From Paenibacillus_AB sp036577625 (GTDB taxonomy: Bacteria > Bacillota > Bacilli > Paenibacillales > NBRC-103111), in the NCBI RefSeq assembly GCF_036577625.1, contig NZ_JARBDC010000013.1, forward strand, positions 97,358-161,357: a stretch of 64,000 nucleotides of DNA, in the 5' to 3' direction. This document shows, piece after piece, positions 1 through 8,503 of this stretch (the stretch's first letter is position 1; each line of letters begins with the position of its first letter). A program made the translations under genes and the position numbers. Under the pieces are notes generated by a model, which was not told the DNA's origin, did not search any database, and worked only from the letters and a program-made list of their open reading frames with translations.

Positions 1-55
1 CGACGATGACCCCGATAACGATACCCGGAATTACGAGTGCCTCCGAAACATTCAT
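1..55 (-). CDS. Flotillin-like protein, N-terminus only (runs off the window)
   Basis: Only the first 18 codons are present, starting at ATG 53-55 behind a very strong site (GGGAGGAG, 7 bases upstream). The peptide is a hydrophobic run (ALVIPGIVIGVIV), as expected for the membrane hairpin at the start of a flotillin. The flotillin call rests mainly on the gene directly upstream, an NfeD-like protein that partners flotillin in the yuaF-yuaG operon of Bacillus. The gap to that gene is 14 bases, so the two are likely co-transcribed. The rest of the gene lies outside the window. Confidence 0.45.
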   Translation of the reverse strand, partial: MNVSEALVIPGIVIGVIV

Positions 56-69
56 CCGATCTCTCCTCC

Positions 70-624
70 CTAGTCTTTAGGCCGTCCGGGCGACGCTTCG
101 TCGTCCAGACGGCTGACGAACAGCGTGTCGTCGCGTACGTCCACGACGACGACGCGTTCGCCCGCCGCCAGCGTCTCGCCGTCGAAGCTCGCGGCGATCT
201 GGTTCGTGTGCCCGTGCCCGATTTTGACCATCACTTCGCCGTAGCCTCTCGGCGGAACCGGAACGGTTACTTCGCCGATGCGGCCGGTCAGCTCGCGGAT
301 CGAAAAGCCCGTGGAATTTTCGCTGTTTTCCATCGGCCTGACGTAAACGACGTACACGAGCGCCCCGATCGCGATCGCGCCGAGCAGCGCGACGACGGCG
401 GCCGGCAGCGGGCCGAGCGGCGTGTAATGCAGCAGAAGCAGCCCCGCTCCCCCGAAAGCCGTTATGCCGCTGACGATGACCATCGGCCGCAGCTTGCGCA
501 GCGCATCGACGGACAAAAAATCGAGGACGCCGTCCAGCGCGTTGCTGAGCAAATCGCCGAATATGACCGTGACGACGGCAAACAGAACGCCTCCGATCAA
601 GCAAGCCCAAAACAGCTGCTCCAT
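70..624 (-). CDS. NfeD/YuaF-like membrane protein
   Basis: A 184-residue protein with an N-terminal segment of three or four hydrophobic helices (about residues 1-95) and a soluble C-terminal part (about 115-180). The C-terminal part reads like the OB-fold of the NfeD family (GRIGEVTVPVPPRGYGEVMV and a basic/acidic beta-rich tail). YuaF of B. subtilis has this size and layout and sits before the flotillin gene yuaG, as here. The ATG at 624 is chosen over the longer frame because GGGGTG lies just upstream and the preceding residues are basic and non-conserved in character. The likely role is organising membrane microdomains with flotillin. Confidence 0.7.
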   Translation of the reverse strand: MEQLFWACLIGGVLFAVVTVIFGDLLSNALDGVLDFLSVDALRKLRPMVIVSGITAFGGAGLLLLHYTPLGPLPAAVVALLGAIAIGALVYVVYVRPMENSENSTGFSIRELTGRIGEVTVPVPPRGYGEVMVKIGHGHTNQIAASFDGETLAAGERVVVVDVRDDTLFVSRLDDEASPGRPKD

Positions 625-811
625 GCCCGAATCACCCCGCTTCCTTCGCCCATTTCTTTTCCAATATTTGTTCAACCTTGCTATTCATTATGTAATACGC
701 ACGAATCGATGTTACGTTTCACAATTTCGACAAATTTGCAGGCGGCCTTTTCCGCCGTTCGACTTGCAGCCGACAAGGAGCACCGCTTTCGCGACATAAA
801 CCGATAATCGC

Positions 812-840
812 TTTAGCTCGGCGGCGAATCCATGTATAAT
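812..840 (+). promoter_or_regulatory. Sigma-A promoter of the YdcF-like gene
   Basis: TTTAGC at 812-817 and TATAAT at 835-840 are separated by 17 bases, 36 bases before the ATG at 876. This is the only near-consensus promoter seen in the 250-base gap between the divergent NfeD-like and YdcF-like genes. Confidence 0.6.
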
Positions 841-875
841 GAAACATACTTACAGCCACCTCCGGAGATTCGCAC

Positions 876-1496
876 ATGAACAAACGAAAACGTCATCCGA
901 TCCGACTTTTTTTTCGCATTTTTTCCTATCTCGTCATCGCGGCATGCGTCTATGTCGGAGGGATGAGCTCGTATATTATGCACACGTGGAAAACGTCGAG
1001 CGGCAAGCCGAGCGACGGCATCATCGTCCTCGGAGCGGCCGTCTGGAACGGCAAGCCGAGTCCGGCGCTCCGGGAGCGGATCGACATCGCCCTCCGGGCG
1101 TGGGACCGGAAGCTCGCCCCCCGCATCATCGCCACGGGCGGCATCGGCCTGCCGGGGGAGCCGTCGGAAGCGGCCGTGATCAAAAAAGCGCTCGTCGAAG
1201 GCGGAGTGCCGCCCGATCGCATCATCGTGGAGGACAAGTCCCGATCCACGTACGAAAACTTGCAAAACAGCCGCGCCTTGATGGAGCAATACGGAATGAA
1301 GAGCGCCGTCCTCGTCACGCACGGCTATCACGCCCTCCGTGCCCGCCTGATGGCGAACATGCTCGGGATCGACGCCACGGTCGAGCCGGTACAGCTGAAG
1401 CCGCTGCGGCTCGCGTATTACACGCTGCGGGAATGCGGGGGCATCGCTTACTTGTTCGCCTCGAATCCGCTGCTTTTCGTTCGGGCTTTATGGTAA
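876..1496 (+). CDS. YdcF/SanA family (DUF218) membrane-anchored protein
   Basis: 206 residues. A basic start followed by one transmembrane segment (about residues 12-32) anchors the protein. The rest is the DUF218 domain, with the family's opening (GIIVLGAAVWNGKPSPALRERID), the central IIATGG and the closing SAVLVTHGYHALRARLMA. Members of this family are linked to cell-envelope or vancomycin-barrier functions (SanA/ElyC), but the biochemical activity is not settled. The start has GGAG 7 bases upstream. It stands alone, 66 bases before an acetyltransferase gene. Confidence 0.75.
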   Translation: MNKRKRHPIRLFFRIFSYLVIAACVYVGGMSSYIMHTWKTSSGKPSDGIIVLGAAVWNGKPSPALRERIDIALRAWDRKLAPRIIATGGIGLPGEPSEAAVIKKALVEGGVPPDRIIVEDKSRSTYENLQNSRALMEQYGMKSAVLVTHGYHALRARLMANMLGIDATVEPVQLKPLRLAYYTLRECGGIAYLFASNPLLFVRALW

Positions 1497-1562
1497 CCGA
1501 CCTATATACGGGTCCTTCTTTCGAATCAGTTTTAAACCGGAAACGCAAAGGAGCGATGCGCC

Positions 1563-2177
1563 ATGTCCATCCAAATCCGTTCTTACACGGCCGACGATTA
1601 CGAGGAGTTGCTGAACGTGCAGCGCGAGGCGTTCCCGCCTCCGTTTCCCGAAGAGCTTTGGTGGAAAAAGGAGCAAATCGAAGCGCACGCCGAAGTGTAC
1701 CCGCAAGGCGCCATGGTCGCCGTAGCGGACGGCGTTATCGTCGGCTCCGCGACTTCGCTGCTCGTCACGTTCACGGGCAAGCCCCATACGTGGGCCGAAG
1801 CGGCGGATAACGGATACATCCGCGGCTCCCACGACCCGGACGGAGACAGCTTGTACGGCATCGATCTGTGCGTCCGGCCGGCGTACCGGTCCCGGGGCGT
1901 CGCCGCGGCGCTGTACGAAGCCCGCAAACGGCTCGTCGTCCGCTCCGGCTTGAAGCGTTTTTTGGCCGGCTGCCGAATTCCGGGGTATTGCCGGTACGCG
2001 GACCGGATGAGCGCCGAGCGGTACGTGGAAGGCGTCGTCAAAGGCGAATTCAAAGACTTGGTGCTGTCGTTTATGCTGAAGCAAGGGATGAAGCCGATCC
2101 AGGTGCTGGACGGCTATTTGGAAGACGAGGAGTCGCTGAACAAAGCGGTATTGGTCGAATGGGAGCCTGACAACTAA
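1563..2177 (+). CDS. GNAT family N-acetyltransferase
   Basis: 204 residues with a GNAT fold. The acetyl-CoA loop is visible as LCVRPAYRSRGVAAALYEARK near residues 100-120 (R/Q-x-x-G-x-G/A pattern). The start is ATG with AAAGGAG. The next gene, a carbon-nitrogen hydrolase, begins 30 bases after the stop on the same strand, so the pair is probably one transcript. GNAT plus nitrilase-type amidohydrolase pairs are common in bacilli. The substrate cannot be read from sequence, but an amine or amide metabolite handled by both enzymes is a fair inference. Confidence 0.75.
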   Translation: MSIQIRSYTADDYEELLNVQREAFPPPFPEELWWKKEQIEAHAEVYPQGAMVAVADGVIVGSATSLLVTFTGKPHTWAEAADNGYIRGSHDPDGDSLYGIDLCVRPAYRSRGVAAALYEARKRLVVRSGLKRFLAGCRIPGYCRYADRMSAERYVEGVVKGEFKDLVLSFMLKQGMKPIQVLDGYLEDEESLNKAVLVEWEPDN

Positions 2178-2207
2178 CGATTCATTTCCGGGAGGGAGAG
2201 AACTGAC

Positions 2208-3104
2208 ATGAAAACGAATGCTATCGCCGCCGTCCAATACGGAATCGGACCCTTGCGCTCCGAAAACGAGTTCTGGAACCGGATCCGCCGCCATATCGCC
2301 AAGGCGCAATCCGAAGGGGCCAAACTGATCGTGTTTCCCGAATATTTGACCGGACATCTGCTTTCGCTCGCATCTCCGATGAACAATGCCGAGGCGTGCG
2401 AATATTTGCACCGTTTTACCGACGAATACAAGTCGCGCTTTACGAAAATGAGCCGCGAAACGGGCATGATCCTGCTCGCCGGCACGCACATTCACCGCGA
2501 AGACGTTCCGGCCGAAGCCGAGGGCTATTATAACGAGTCGTTTCTGTTTTTCCCCGACGGGCGCATCGAAGGGTACAAAAAGATCCATTTGACGCCCGAG
2601 GAGCGGCGAGCCTGGCCGCTGCTGGCCGGGGACCGCTATAAAGTGCACGATACGGAGGTCGGCCGGATCGCCGTCCAAATTTGCTACGACATCGAATTTC
2701 CGGAAAGCTCGCGCATCGTCGCCGACATGGGCGCGGACATCATCCTGTGCCCTTCGTATACCGATACCGCGGCCGGTTATTGGCGCGTCCGTCACTGCAG
2801 CCAGGCGCGGGCGATCGAAAACCAGCTGTACGTCGCGCTCAGCGGCCTCGTCGGGCAAATGCCGGACGTCGAGCAGGTCGACGCCGGTTACTGCCAGGCC
2901 GGCATATTCGCGCCGTGCGACAAGCCGTTTCCCGACAACGGCATCGTCGCGGTCGGCCCGGTAAACCGGAATGCGATCGTTTGCGCGTCGGCGGACTTGG
3001 ACATGCTGGCGTACAATCGCGAGCATGGCGGCGTCGCTCCTTTTTACGACCGCCGTCCGGAGCTGTATGCGGCCCAGTCGCATTCGGACATCCCGAAACG
3101 TTAA
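2208..3104 (+). CDS. Carbon-nitrogen hydrolase (nitrilase superfamily)
   Basis: 298 residues, a single nitrilase domain. The Glu-Lys-Cys triad is visible: E45 in FPEY, K125 in GYKKIHL and C159 in QICYDIEFPE. The family hydrolyses amides or nitriles through a thioester enzyme intermediate. There is no signal peptide, so it is cytoplasmic. The start has a long purine-rich site (GGGAGGGAGAG) 8 bases upstream. It lies downstream of the GNAT gene and converges on the AI-2E transporter gene, with only 20 bases between the two stop codons. The precise amide substrate is unknown. Confidence 0.85.
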   Translation: MKTNAIAAVQYGIGPLRSENEFWNRIRRHIAKAQSEGAKLIVFPEYLTGHLLSLASPMNNAEACEYLHRFTDEYKSRFTKMSRETGMILLAGTHIHREDVPAEAEGYYNESFLFFPDGRIEGYKKIHLTPEERRAWPLLAGDRYKVHDTEVGRIAVQICYDIEFPESSRIVADMGADIILCPSYTDTAAGYWRVRHCSQARAIENQLYVALSGLVGQMPDVEQVDAGYCQAGIFAPCDKPFPDNGIVAVGPVNRNAIVCASADLDMLAYNREHGGVAPFYDRRPELYAAQSHSDIPKR

Positions 3105-3124
3105 ACTCGCGCGAACCTCGGTTC

Positions 3125-4195
3125 CTACGTTGTCGGCCGGCGATGTACGTAGTAGATGTAAATATGCTGAACGATCACTTTCAGCACGGCGAACAGCGGC
3201 ACCGCCAATATAAGGCCGATGATGCCGGCAAGCTCGCCTCCGACGAGCAGCGCGAATATGATCAGCAGCGGATGCATGTGCAGCGTCCTGCCGACGACTT
3301 GCGGGGAAATGACGTTTCCTTCCAATATTTGTACGGTAAAATTGACGAAGACGACGAGCAGCACCATTTTGAGCGATACGGTCGAAGCCATGACGATCGC
3401 CGGCGCGGCTCCGAAAAACGGCCCCAAATAAGGGATAATGTTAAAAATCGCCACGATGCTGGCCAGAAGCAGCGCGTACGGCATGCCGATCAGCCAATAG
3501 CCGACATAGGCGAGCAGGCCGACGAGCAGACAGACGATAAACTGGCCGCGAATGTAGTTGCCGAGCGCGGTGTCGATGTCGATGACGAGCTTGATCGCGC
3601 TGTGCCGATGGGCGCGGGGTACCGTGGCGAGCACCGTTTTCTCGATCAGCTGGTAATCTTTCAAAATATAGAAAGCGAGAAACGGGATAATGAACGCGAC
3701 CATCAGCATATTGAGCGTGCTGCCGATGCCGTCCACGAAATTGGAGATGAATTTCGACAGTCCGTCTTCCGCCTTTTGAAGGGCGTCGTTAATGCCGCTG
3801 CGCACGCTGAGCGGAAGCCGGTTGTCGTTCAAGCCGTCGAACAAGCTTTGCGCGCGCATCGTCAGCTCCGGCATATGCTCGTTCAATTCCCCGATCTGCT
3901 TGATGAATATCGGCGTCAAGTTCATGACGATGACGGTGAACGAAGTGACGAATACCGCGTATATGAGCAGCACCGCCGCCGTCCGCGGCACTTTGCGTTC
4001 GTTCAGCAGGCGGACGATCGGGTTGAGGACGTAGGAGATGATGAGGGCGATCAGAAACGGAGCGAGCACCGCCTTCAAAAATCCGTAGGCGGCGGCAATA
4101 ATCGGTTTGATCTGCAGCAGCATGTACAGGACGGCGAGACCGAGCAGCACGTATACGAGCGTAACGAACAGCTTGCTTTTCAAAAATTTGTCCAT
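3125..4195 (-). CDS. AI-2E family transporter (YrrI/YtvI type permease)
   Basis: 356 residues with about seven or eight hydrophobic segments in the AI-2E/PerM arrangement: two near the N-terminus, an amphipathic soluble stretch (about 90-140), then a cluster with ILKDYQL, LLVGLLAYVGYWLIGMP and the conserved NIIPYLGPFFGAAPA. The ATG at 4195 follows AAGGAGGGAGG; the longer frame upstream has no such site. The family exports small molecules or ions, and most members do not carry autoinducer 2. In B. subtilis the paralogue yrrI sits beside yrrD and small yrz genes, matching this neighbourhood. Confidence 0.85.
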   Translation of the reverse strand: MDKFLKSKLFVTLVYVLLGLAVLYMLLQIKPIIAAAYGFLKAVLAPFLIALIISYVLNPIVRLLNERKVPRTAAVLLIYAVFVTSFTVIVMNLTPIFIKQIGELNEHMPELTMRAQSLFDGLNDNRLPLSVRSGINDALQKAEDGLSKFISNFVDGIGSTLNMLMVAFIIPFLAFYILKDYQLIEKTVLATVPRAHRHSAIKLVIDIDTALGNYIRGQFIVCLLVGLLAYVGYWLIGMPYALLLASIVAIFNIIPYLGPFFGAAPAIVMASTVSLKMVLLVVFVNFTVQILEGNVISPQVVGRTLHMHPLLIIFALLVGGELAGIIGLILAVPLFAVLKVIVQHIYIYYVHRRPTT

Positions 4196-4308
4196 TTCTC
4201 CGCCTCCCTCCTTCCCCTTACAGTATATGTACAACCCGGTCCGGTTCATTCAACCGAAAAACGGTTCGGGCGGCGTATGCGCCCGCTCGCGGTCGGTTCC
4301 GGAAACGC

Positions 4309-4348
4309 AAAAAGACCGGCGCCATAGCCGGCGCCGGGTCTCTTTTTT
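4309..4348 (-). terminator. Terminator after the yrrD/zinc-ribbon genes (possibly bidirectional)
   Basis: A GC-rich hairpin built on GGCGCC arms (4318-4323 and 4330-4335) lies 8-47 bases after the zinc-ribbon stop. It has CTTTTTG on the minus side and CTCTTTTTT on the plus side, so it can act in both directions. Confidence 0.6.
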
Positions 4349-4355
4349 CCAATTT

Positions 4356-4553
4356 TCAGTTCGCGTGCACTTCCGGCATTTCGTCCTCGAAAAACAGATC
4401 GTCGAGCGAGCTGAGCGTGCCGTCTTCTTCCACTTGGTAAACGGACATTTTGTCGCCGTTCACGGTCAATTCGATGAAACAGCTCCAGCAATAAAATTGG
4501 TGGGAGCCGATTTTTCCGATATCCTTCGAATTGCAGTTCGGACATCTGAGCAT
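4356..4553 (-). CDS. Small zinc-ribbon protein
   Basis: 65 residues. Two cysteine pairs (CPNCNS at residues 4-7 and CWSC near 22-25) form a treble-clef or zinc-ribbon knuckle, followed by an acidic tail. The ATG at 4553 has AGGGTG upstream and starts 5 bases after the YrrD stop, so translation is probably coupled. A small protein of this type occurs at the same place next to yrrD in bacilli. The role is unknown; metal or nucleic-acid binding is inferred only from the cysteines. Confidence 0.7.
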   Translation of the reverse strand: MLRCPNCNSKDIGKIGSHQFYCWSCFIELTVNGDKMSVYQVEEDGTLSSLDDLFFEDEMPEVHAN

Positions 4554-4558
4554 GATAA

Positions 4559-5080
4559 TCACCCTATTTCTTCGTATGATGGTGCGTCTTGCAAGGCGCA
4601 ATGGACCGGGACGACGACGGCGTCCTCTCCGAGCGTCGCTTCGTTCGGCGACGGGAGCCATTTGCGGCCTTCCGTAAGGTCGGATATCAATCCTCCGGAC
4701 AACTCGTATCCTAGTATCTTTTTATCCATTTGCGTTCCGAAATAAACGTCTTCCACGAAGCCGAGCTGATCGCCGTTCGCGGTAATGACCGGCAGCCCCT
4801 TCAATTTGAAGCCGCCGTCCAGCAAATAGACGAAGTCGGCATGATCGTCGTTCCACGGCCGGACGACCTGCTCGTCCGATATCGTAACGGCGTCCGCGCC
4901 GATGGAGACGATGTCGTCCCATGCGATGTAACGGGAGGACGAAAACCAATGCTTCGAGTCGATCAGTACGCCCAGTACGTTCCAATCGCGGCCGATCACA
5001 ACGTCTTTCGCCGTTCCCGCCTGCTTGCCCGTCTCGATGGCGATGACGGGAAGTCCGATGATGTGTTGTGCCTTGCGCAA
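4559..5080 (-). CDS. yrrD: YrrD-like PRC-barrel protein
   Basis: 173 residues made of two PRC-barrel domains. One starts near residue 5 (HIIGLPVIAIETGKQAGTAKDVVIG) and the other near residue 92 (LKGLPVITANGDQLGFVEDVYF). PRC barrels are protein-interaction modules found in RimM and photosystem proteins. The start is a TTG with AGGAGG 6 bases upstream. It precedes the zinc-ribbon gene with a 5-base gap, and the iscS-cymR genes lie upstream, the same set as in the B. subtilis yrr region. Function is unknown. Confidence 0.75.
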   Translation of the reverse strand: MRKAQHIIGLPVIAIETGKQAGTAKDVVIGRDWNVLGVLIDSKHWFSSSRYIAWDDIVSIGADAVTISDEQVVRPWNDDHADFVYLLDGGFKLKGLPVITANGDQLGFVEDVYFGTQMDKKILGYELSGGLISDLTEGRKWLPSPNEATLGEDAVVVPVHCALQDAPSYEEIG

Positions 5081-5302
5081 GGGTTTCCTCCTAAACGGTT
5101 GCTTCGTAATCGTAAGCGTTCATCTATATGATTGCTCGCCGGACGGAATATTATTCCTGTTTCGCGCTCCGGCGACGGATATCCTTGGCATAGTGCGTTC
5201 GTTCGTTTCGATCGTAGGTGCTATTTCTTCTCTAAGGAAACAAGTTCGTCGCTTTTACGATAAGCCCACCTCCCAGCCGGCTAACTTGGAGCCGGATGCC
5301 TA

Positions 5303-6454
5303 TTATGTTCTATTACGAATTCGCCGCGAAATGGTTGCAATTTTTTCGGCTGCGGCTTGAATTTGTTCGACGGGCTGCGAAAAGCCGAAGCTGAACCGGA
5401 CTGCGGAACGCATCCGGTCTTCGGGCAGACGCATCGCCTGAAGCACGTGGGACAATTCCAGGGAGCCGGACGTGCACGCCGATCCGCTTGCGGCGGCGAT
5501 TCCTTCCAAATCGAGGCTCATAAGCATAGTCTCGGTATCGATGCCGGGGAAGCTGACGTTTAAGATGTGCGGCAAGACGTCGGAGGGATGACCATTCACC
5601 GTAAAAGCGGCGGTCCCGATTTCCCGGGTCAAAGCTTGAATCATTAGATCGCGCAGCATCCGGACGTGACGCCGGTTATCGCCCATCGCTTCGATCGCCA
5701 GCTCGGCCGCTTTCGCGAAGCCGACGATGCCCGGCACGTTTTCGGTGCCCGCCCGGCGCTTACGCTCCTGGTTGCCGCCGACGAGAAGGGGATCGATCGC
5801 GATTCGCTTCGAAACGTACAAAGCTCCGACGCCTTTCGGGCCGTATATTTTGTGGGCGGAAAAGCTCATCAAATCGACGGGAAGCGAACGCAGGCTCAGC
5901 GGCTCCAAGCCGAGCGCCTGAACCGCGTCGACGTGAAAGACGATGCCTCTCTCTCTCGCCAGTTCGCCGATCCGCTCGATCGGCTGAATCGTGCCGACCT
6001 CGTTGTTGCCGTACATGACGCTGATCAGAAACGTGTCGTCGCGTATCGCCGCCTCTACGTCCTCGATCCGGACGAGGCCCGTTTCGTCCACCGGCAAATA
6101 CGTAACGTCGCAGCCTTCGCGTTCGAGCCGTTCGCATGCGTGCAGCACGGCATGATGCTCGATCTGCGTCGTGATGAGATGTTTCTTGGAACCTCCGTAC
6201 TTCGCCGCCGCCCCGAACAGAGCCGCATTGTCGCTCTCCGTACCGCCGCCCGTGAACAGCAGCTCACCGGGCGTGCAGTCGAGCAGCGAGGCCAGCCGGT
6301 CGCGAGCGCCGCTCAGGGCGATGCGCGTTTCTCTGCCGAAGGCGTGCAGACTGGACGGATTGCCGAAACGTTCCGTAAAATAAGGAAGCATCGCTTCCAG
6401 CACTTCCGGCCGCAGCGGCGTCGTCGCCGCGTGATCGAAATAAATCGCGGTCAT
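5303..6454 (-). CDS. Cysteine desulfurase (IscS/NifS-like, YrvO type)
   Basis: 383 residues of a class-V PLP enzyme. It begins with the family signature YFDHAATTPLRPEV, carries the PLP lysine in SFSAHKIYGPKG, and has the active-site cysteine in ASGSACTSGSLELSHV, the longer loop of group I (NifS/IscS) enzymes. It removes sulfur from cysteine as an enzyme persulfide. With mnmA close by, the probable main use is 2-thiouridine formation in tRNA, as for YrvO in B. subtilis. The ATG at 6454 is preferred to the GTG at 6463 because GGGTG sits 6 bases before it. It starts 12 bases after the cymR stop. Confidence 0.9.
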   Translation of the reverse strand: MTAIYFDHAATTPLRPEVLEAMLPYFTERFGNPSSLHAFGRETRIALSGARDRLASLLDCTPGELLFTGGGTESDNAALFGAAAKYGGSKKHLITTQIEHHAVLHACERLEREGCDVTYLPVDETGLVRIEDVEAAIRDDTFLISVMYGNNEVGTIQPIERIGELARERGIVFHVDAVQALGLEPLSLRSLPVDLMSFSAHKIYGPKGVGALYVSKRIAIDPLLVGGNQERKRRAGTENVPGIVGFAKAAELAIEAMGDNRRHVRMLRDLMIQALTREIGTAAFTVNGHPSDVLPHILNVSFPGIDTETMLMSLDLEGIAAASGSACTSGSLELSHVLQAMRLPEDRMRSAVRFSFGFSQPVEQIQAAAEKIATISRRIRNRT

Positions 6455-6466
6455 CGGAAGCACCCG

Positions 6467-6886
6467 TTAAATGTAAAACATGTAATTTTCATTTTTGCCT
6501 TCGTCCTGATACGTAATCAGGTCCGCCAGCGTAGTCGAATCGAGAACTTCGGCAATACTGTTCTTGATGCGAATCCACAGGTCTCTCTTGGCGGGATCGT
6601 CCTCGTCCGTGAAGTCGACCGGACTGATCGGCCCTTCGAGAACGCGGATGATGTCGCCGGACGTAATGTCTTCGGGCTGGCGCGACAGCACGTAGCCGCC
6701 GTAAGCGCCCCGGATGCTTTTGACGAGGCCGGCGTTGCGCAGCGGCGCGATCAATTGCTCCAAGTAATGCTCGGAAAGCTGATGCTTCTCGGCGATGCTT
6801 TTCAAAGACGTAGGCCCTTCACCGAACTTCGAGGCCAGTTCCATCATGATCGTAAGCCCGTAACGGCCTTTGGTCGATATTTTCAA
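6467..6886 (-). CDS. cymR: Rrf2 family regulator CymR
   Basis: 139 residues. The N-terminal winged helix (MKISTKGRYGLTIMMELA, then LSEHYLEQLIAPLRNAGLVKSIRGAYGGY) is typical of Rrf2 proteins. The cysteine trio that holds an Fe-S cluster in IscR is absent; there are no cysteines at all, as in CymR, which senses O-acetylserine through CysK. It lies directly upstream of the cysteine desulfurase, the conserved order in Firmicutes. The expected role is repression of cysteine uptake and synthesis genes. Confidence 0.88.
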   Translation of the reverse strand: MKISTKGRYGLTIMMELASKFGEGPTSLKSIAEKHQLSEHYLEQLIAPLRNAGLVKSIRGAYGGYVLSRQPEDITSGDIIRVLEGPISPVDFTDEDDPAKRDLWIRIKNSIAEVLDSTTLADLITYQDEGKNENYMFYI

Positions 6887-7060
6887 CGTTACACCTCATT
6901 CGCAGCTTCGAAAAACGTCGGCCCGGACCGGATCGGCCGATCGTTGAAACTGAATTCCATTTTTGATTCGTTCGTTACTATCTTTGCCAGTTGACCGGCT
7001 ATGTTTACGTGCCCGCAGGCGGATATTTGGAAAAATATTGAATATTGTTGCAAATATCAT

Positions 7061-7078
7061 TTATATGTTAACATATAA
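7061..7078. promoter_or_regulatory. Perfect 18-base palindrome, possible operator
   Basis: TTATATGTTAACATATAA is identical on both strands. It lies between cymR and mnmA, 174 bases before the cymR start and 46 bases before the mnmA -35 box. A dimeric repressor site is the likeliest meaning. Whether CymR binds it is not known. Confidence 0.45.
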
Positions 7079-7124
7079 AGTCCGGTTATGGTATCCGTAA
7101 ACCGTGGCATCTTCATGAAAAGTT

Positions 7125-7152
7125 TTGAATTTCGATCGTTTTTGTATACAAT
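7125..7152 (+). promoter_or_regulatory. Sigma-A promoter of mnmA
   Basis: TTGAAT (7125-7130) and TACAAT (7147-7152) are 16 bases apart, 154 bases before the mnmA ATG. This gives a leader of about 145 bases. Confidence 0.5.
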
Positions 7153-7306
7153 TCGCTGGAAAAAGCGGTTTTGTTCCGTTTATGGTAAAATAAGTGGACA
7201 AGGGTCGCCGTTATATCCGATTTTCGGCCCCATGTAACGTTTGACCGCCGCCGATCCGTTTGCGACGATATGCAAATCCATTATATAGACGAAAGAGGTC
7301 AGCATC

Positions 7307-8398
7307 ATGGCTGCGAACAACGCCAATACGCGAGTCGTCGTCGGCATGTCCGGCGGCGTAGATTCGTCCGTCACCGCGCTGCTGCTCAAGCGGCAAGGGT
7401 TCGACGTGATCGGCATCTTCATGAAAAACTGGGACGACACCGACGAATTCGGCCATTGCACCGCCGAAGAGGACGCCGAAGACGTGCGCCGGGTTTGCGC
7501 CCAGCTCGATATTCCGTTTTATACCGTCAATTTCGAGAAGGAATATTCCGAGAAGGTGTTTCAATATTTTTTGGACGAGTACCGGAAAGGCCGGACGCCG
7601 AATCCGGACGTCATGTGCAACCGGGAAATCAAGTTCGGGGAATTTCTGCAAAAGGCGCTCGCGCTCGGCGCCGACTACTTGGCCACGGGCCATTACGCGA
7701 GAGTCGAACGCCGAAACGGCGCTTTCGAGCTGCTGCGCGGCGTCGATCCGAATAAGGATCAGACGTATTTCCTGAATGCGCTGAATCAGGAGCAGCTGTC
7801 CAAGGCGATGTTCCCGATCGGCCACCTGCCGAAGTCGGAGGTGCGCAAAATCGCCCTCGAAGCCGGACTCGCCACGGCGACCAAAAAAGACAGCACCGGC
7901 GTCTGCTTTATCGGCGAACGGAATTTCAAGGAATTTCTCGGCCAATATTTGCCGGCGAAGCCCGGGGACATACGGACGTACGAGGGCGAGCTGAAGGGGC
8001 GTCACGACGGCCTTATGTACTACACGCTCGGGCAGCGCCAAGGGCTCGGCATCGGAGGCTCGGGCACCGGGGAGCCGTGGTTCGTCGCCGGCAAAGATTT
8101 GGATCGCAACATCCTGTACGTCGTACAGGGCGAAACCGATCCGCGCCTTTATTCTTCCGGCTTGCTGGCGACCGATCTGAACTGGATCGCCCCTGCGCTG
8201 CCGGAGGAGCCGCTCGTCTGCACGGCCAAATTCCGCTACCGTCAGCCCGATCAAGGAGTTACGGTCCGATTCATGGGCGAAGGCCGCTGCGAGGTCGTCT
8301 TCGACAAGCCGCAAAAAGCGGTGACGCCGGGTCAAGCGGTCGTGTTCTATAACGGGGAAACATGCCTCGGCGGAGCGATCATCGACAAGACGTTTTGA
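7307..8398 (+). CDS. mnmA: tRNA-specific 2-thiouridylase MnmA
   Basis: 363 residues. The PP-loop for ATP is VVGMSGGVDSS near residues 12-22. The two catalytic cysteines are in VMCNREIKFG (about residue 104) and TGVCFIGERNF (about residue 202), and DPNKDQTYFL is the family's tRNA-contact motif. MnmA adenylates U34 of Lys, Glu and Gln tRNAs and inserts sulfur delivered from a cysteine desulfurase. A matching desulfurase gene is divergent, on the other side of cymR. The ATG has AGAGG about 9 bases upstream, and the gene ends in a strong terminator. Confidence 0.95.
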   Translation: MAANNANTRVVVGMSGGVDSSVTALLLKRQGFDVIGIFMKNWDDTDEFGHCTAEEDAEDVRRVCAQLDIPFYTVNFEKEYSEKVFQYFLDEYRKGRTPNPDVMCNREIKFGEFLQKALALGADYLATGHYARVERRNGAFELLRGVDPNKDQTYFLNALNQEQLSKAMFPIGHLPKSEVRKIALEAGLATATKKDSTGVCFIGERNFKEFLGQYLPAKPGDIRTYEGELKGRHDGLMYYTLGQRQGLGIGGSGTGEPWFVAGKDLDRNILYVVQGETDPRLYSSGLLATDLNWIAPALPEEPLVCTAKFRYRQPDQGVTVRFMGEGRCEVVFDKPQKAVTPGQAVVFYNGETCLGGAIIDKTF

Positions 8399-8403
8399 AC
8401 CGA

Positions 8404-8454
8404 AAACGCGAACGCCTCCTGACGGCGCCTGGACACCAAGGATCGTTCGCGTTT
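8404..8454 (+). terminator. Intrinsic terminator of mnmA
   Basis: A perfect 11-base-pair stem (AAACGCGAACG at 8404-8414 with its complement at 8444-8454) is followed by seven T residues (to 8458). It starts 6 bases after the stop codon. Confidence 0.8.
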
Positions 8455-8503
8455 TTTTCGCGTAAACGGGCTTCCGTAAAGCCGGAAGCGGACGGTCGCG
8501 GGT

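Larger units (their letters stand above)
6887..7306. other. Intergenic control region between cymR and mnmA
   Basis: A 420-base gap separates the two divergent genes. It holds a perfect 18-base palindrome and the mnmA promoter, listed separately. No further ORF with a credible ribosome site was seen. The middle part is AT-rich. Confidence 0.6.

Noticed and set aside
1488..3083. 531-codon minus-strand frame opposite the GNAT and carbon-nitrogen hydrolase genes
   Set aside because: Arg-rich, low-complexity product with no domain; it is the antisense shadow of two well-supported genes in GC-rich DNA.
2681..4327. 548-codon plus-strand frame across the hydrolase and AI-2E genes
   Set aside because: Glu/Arg/Gln-rich shadow spanning two genes on different strands.
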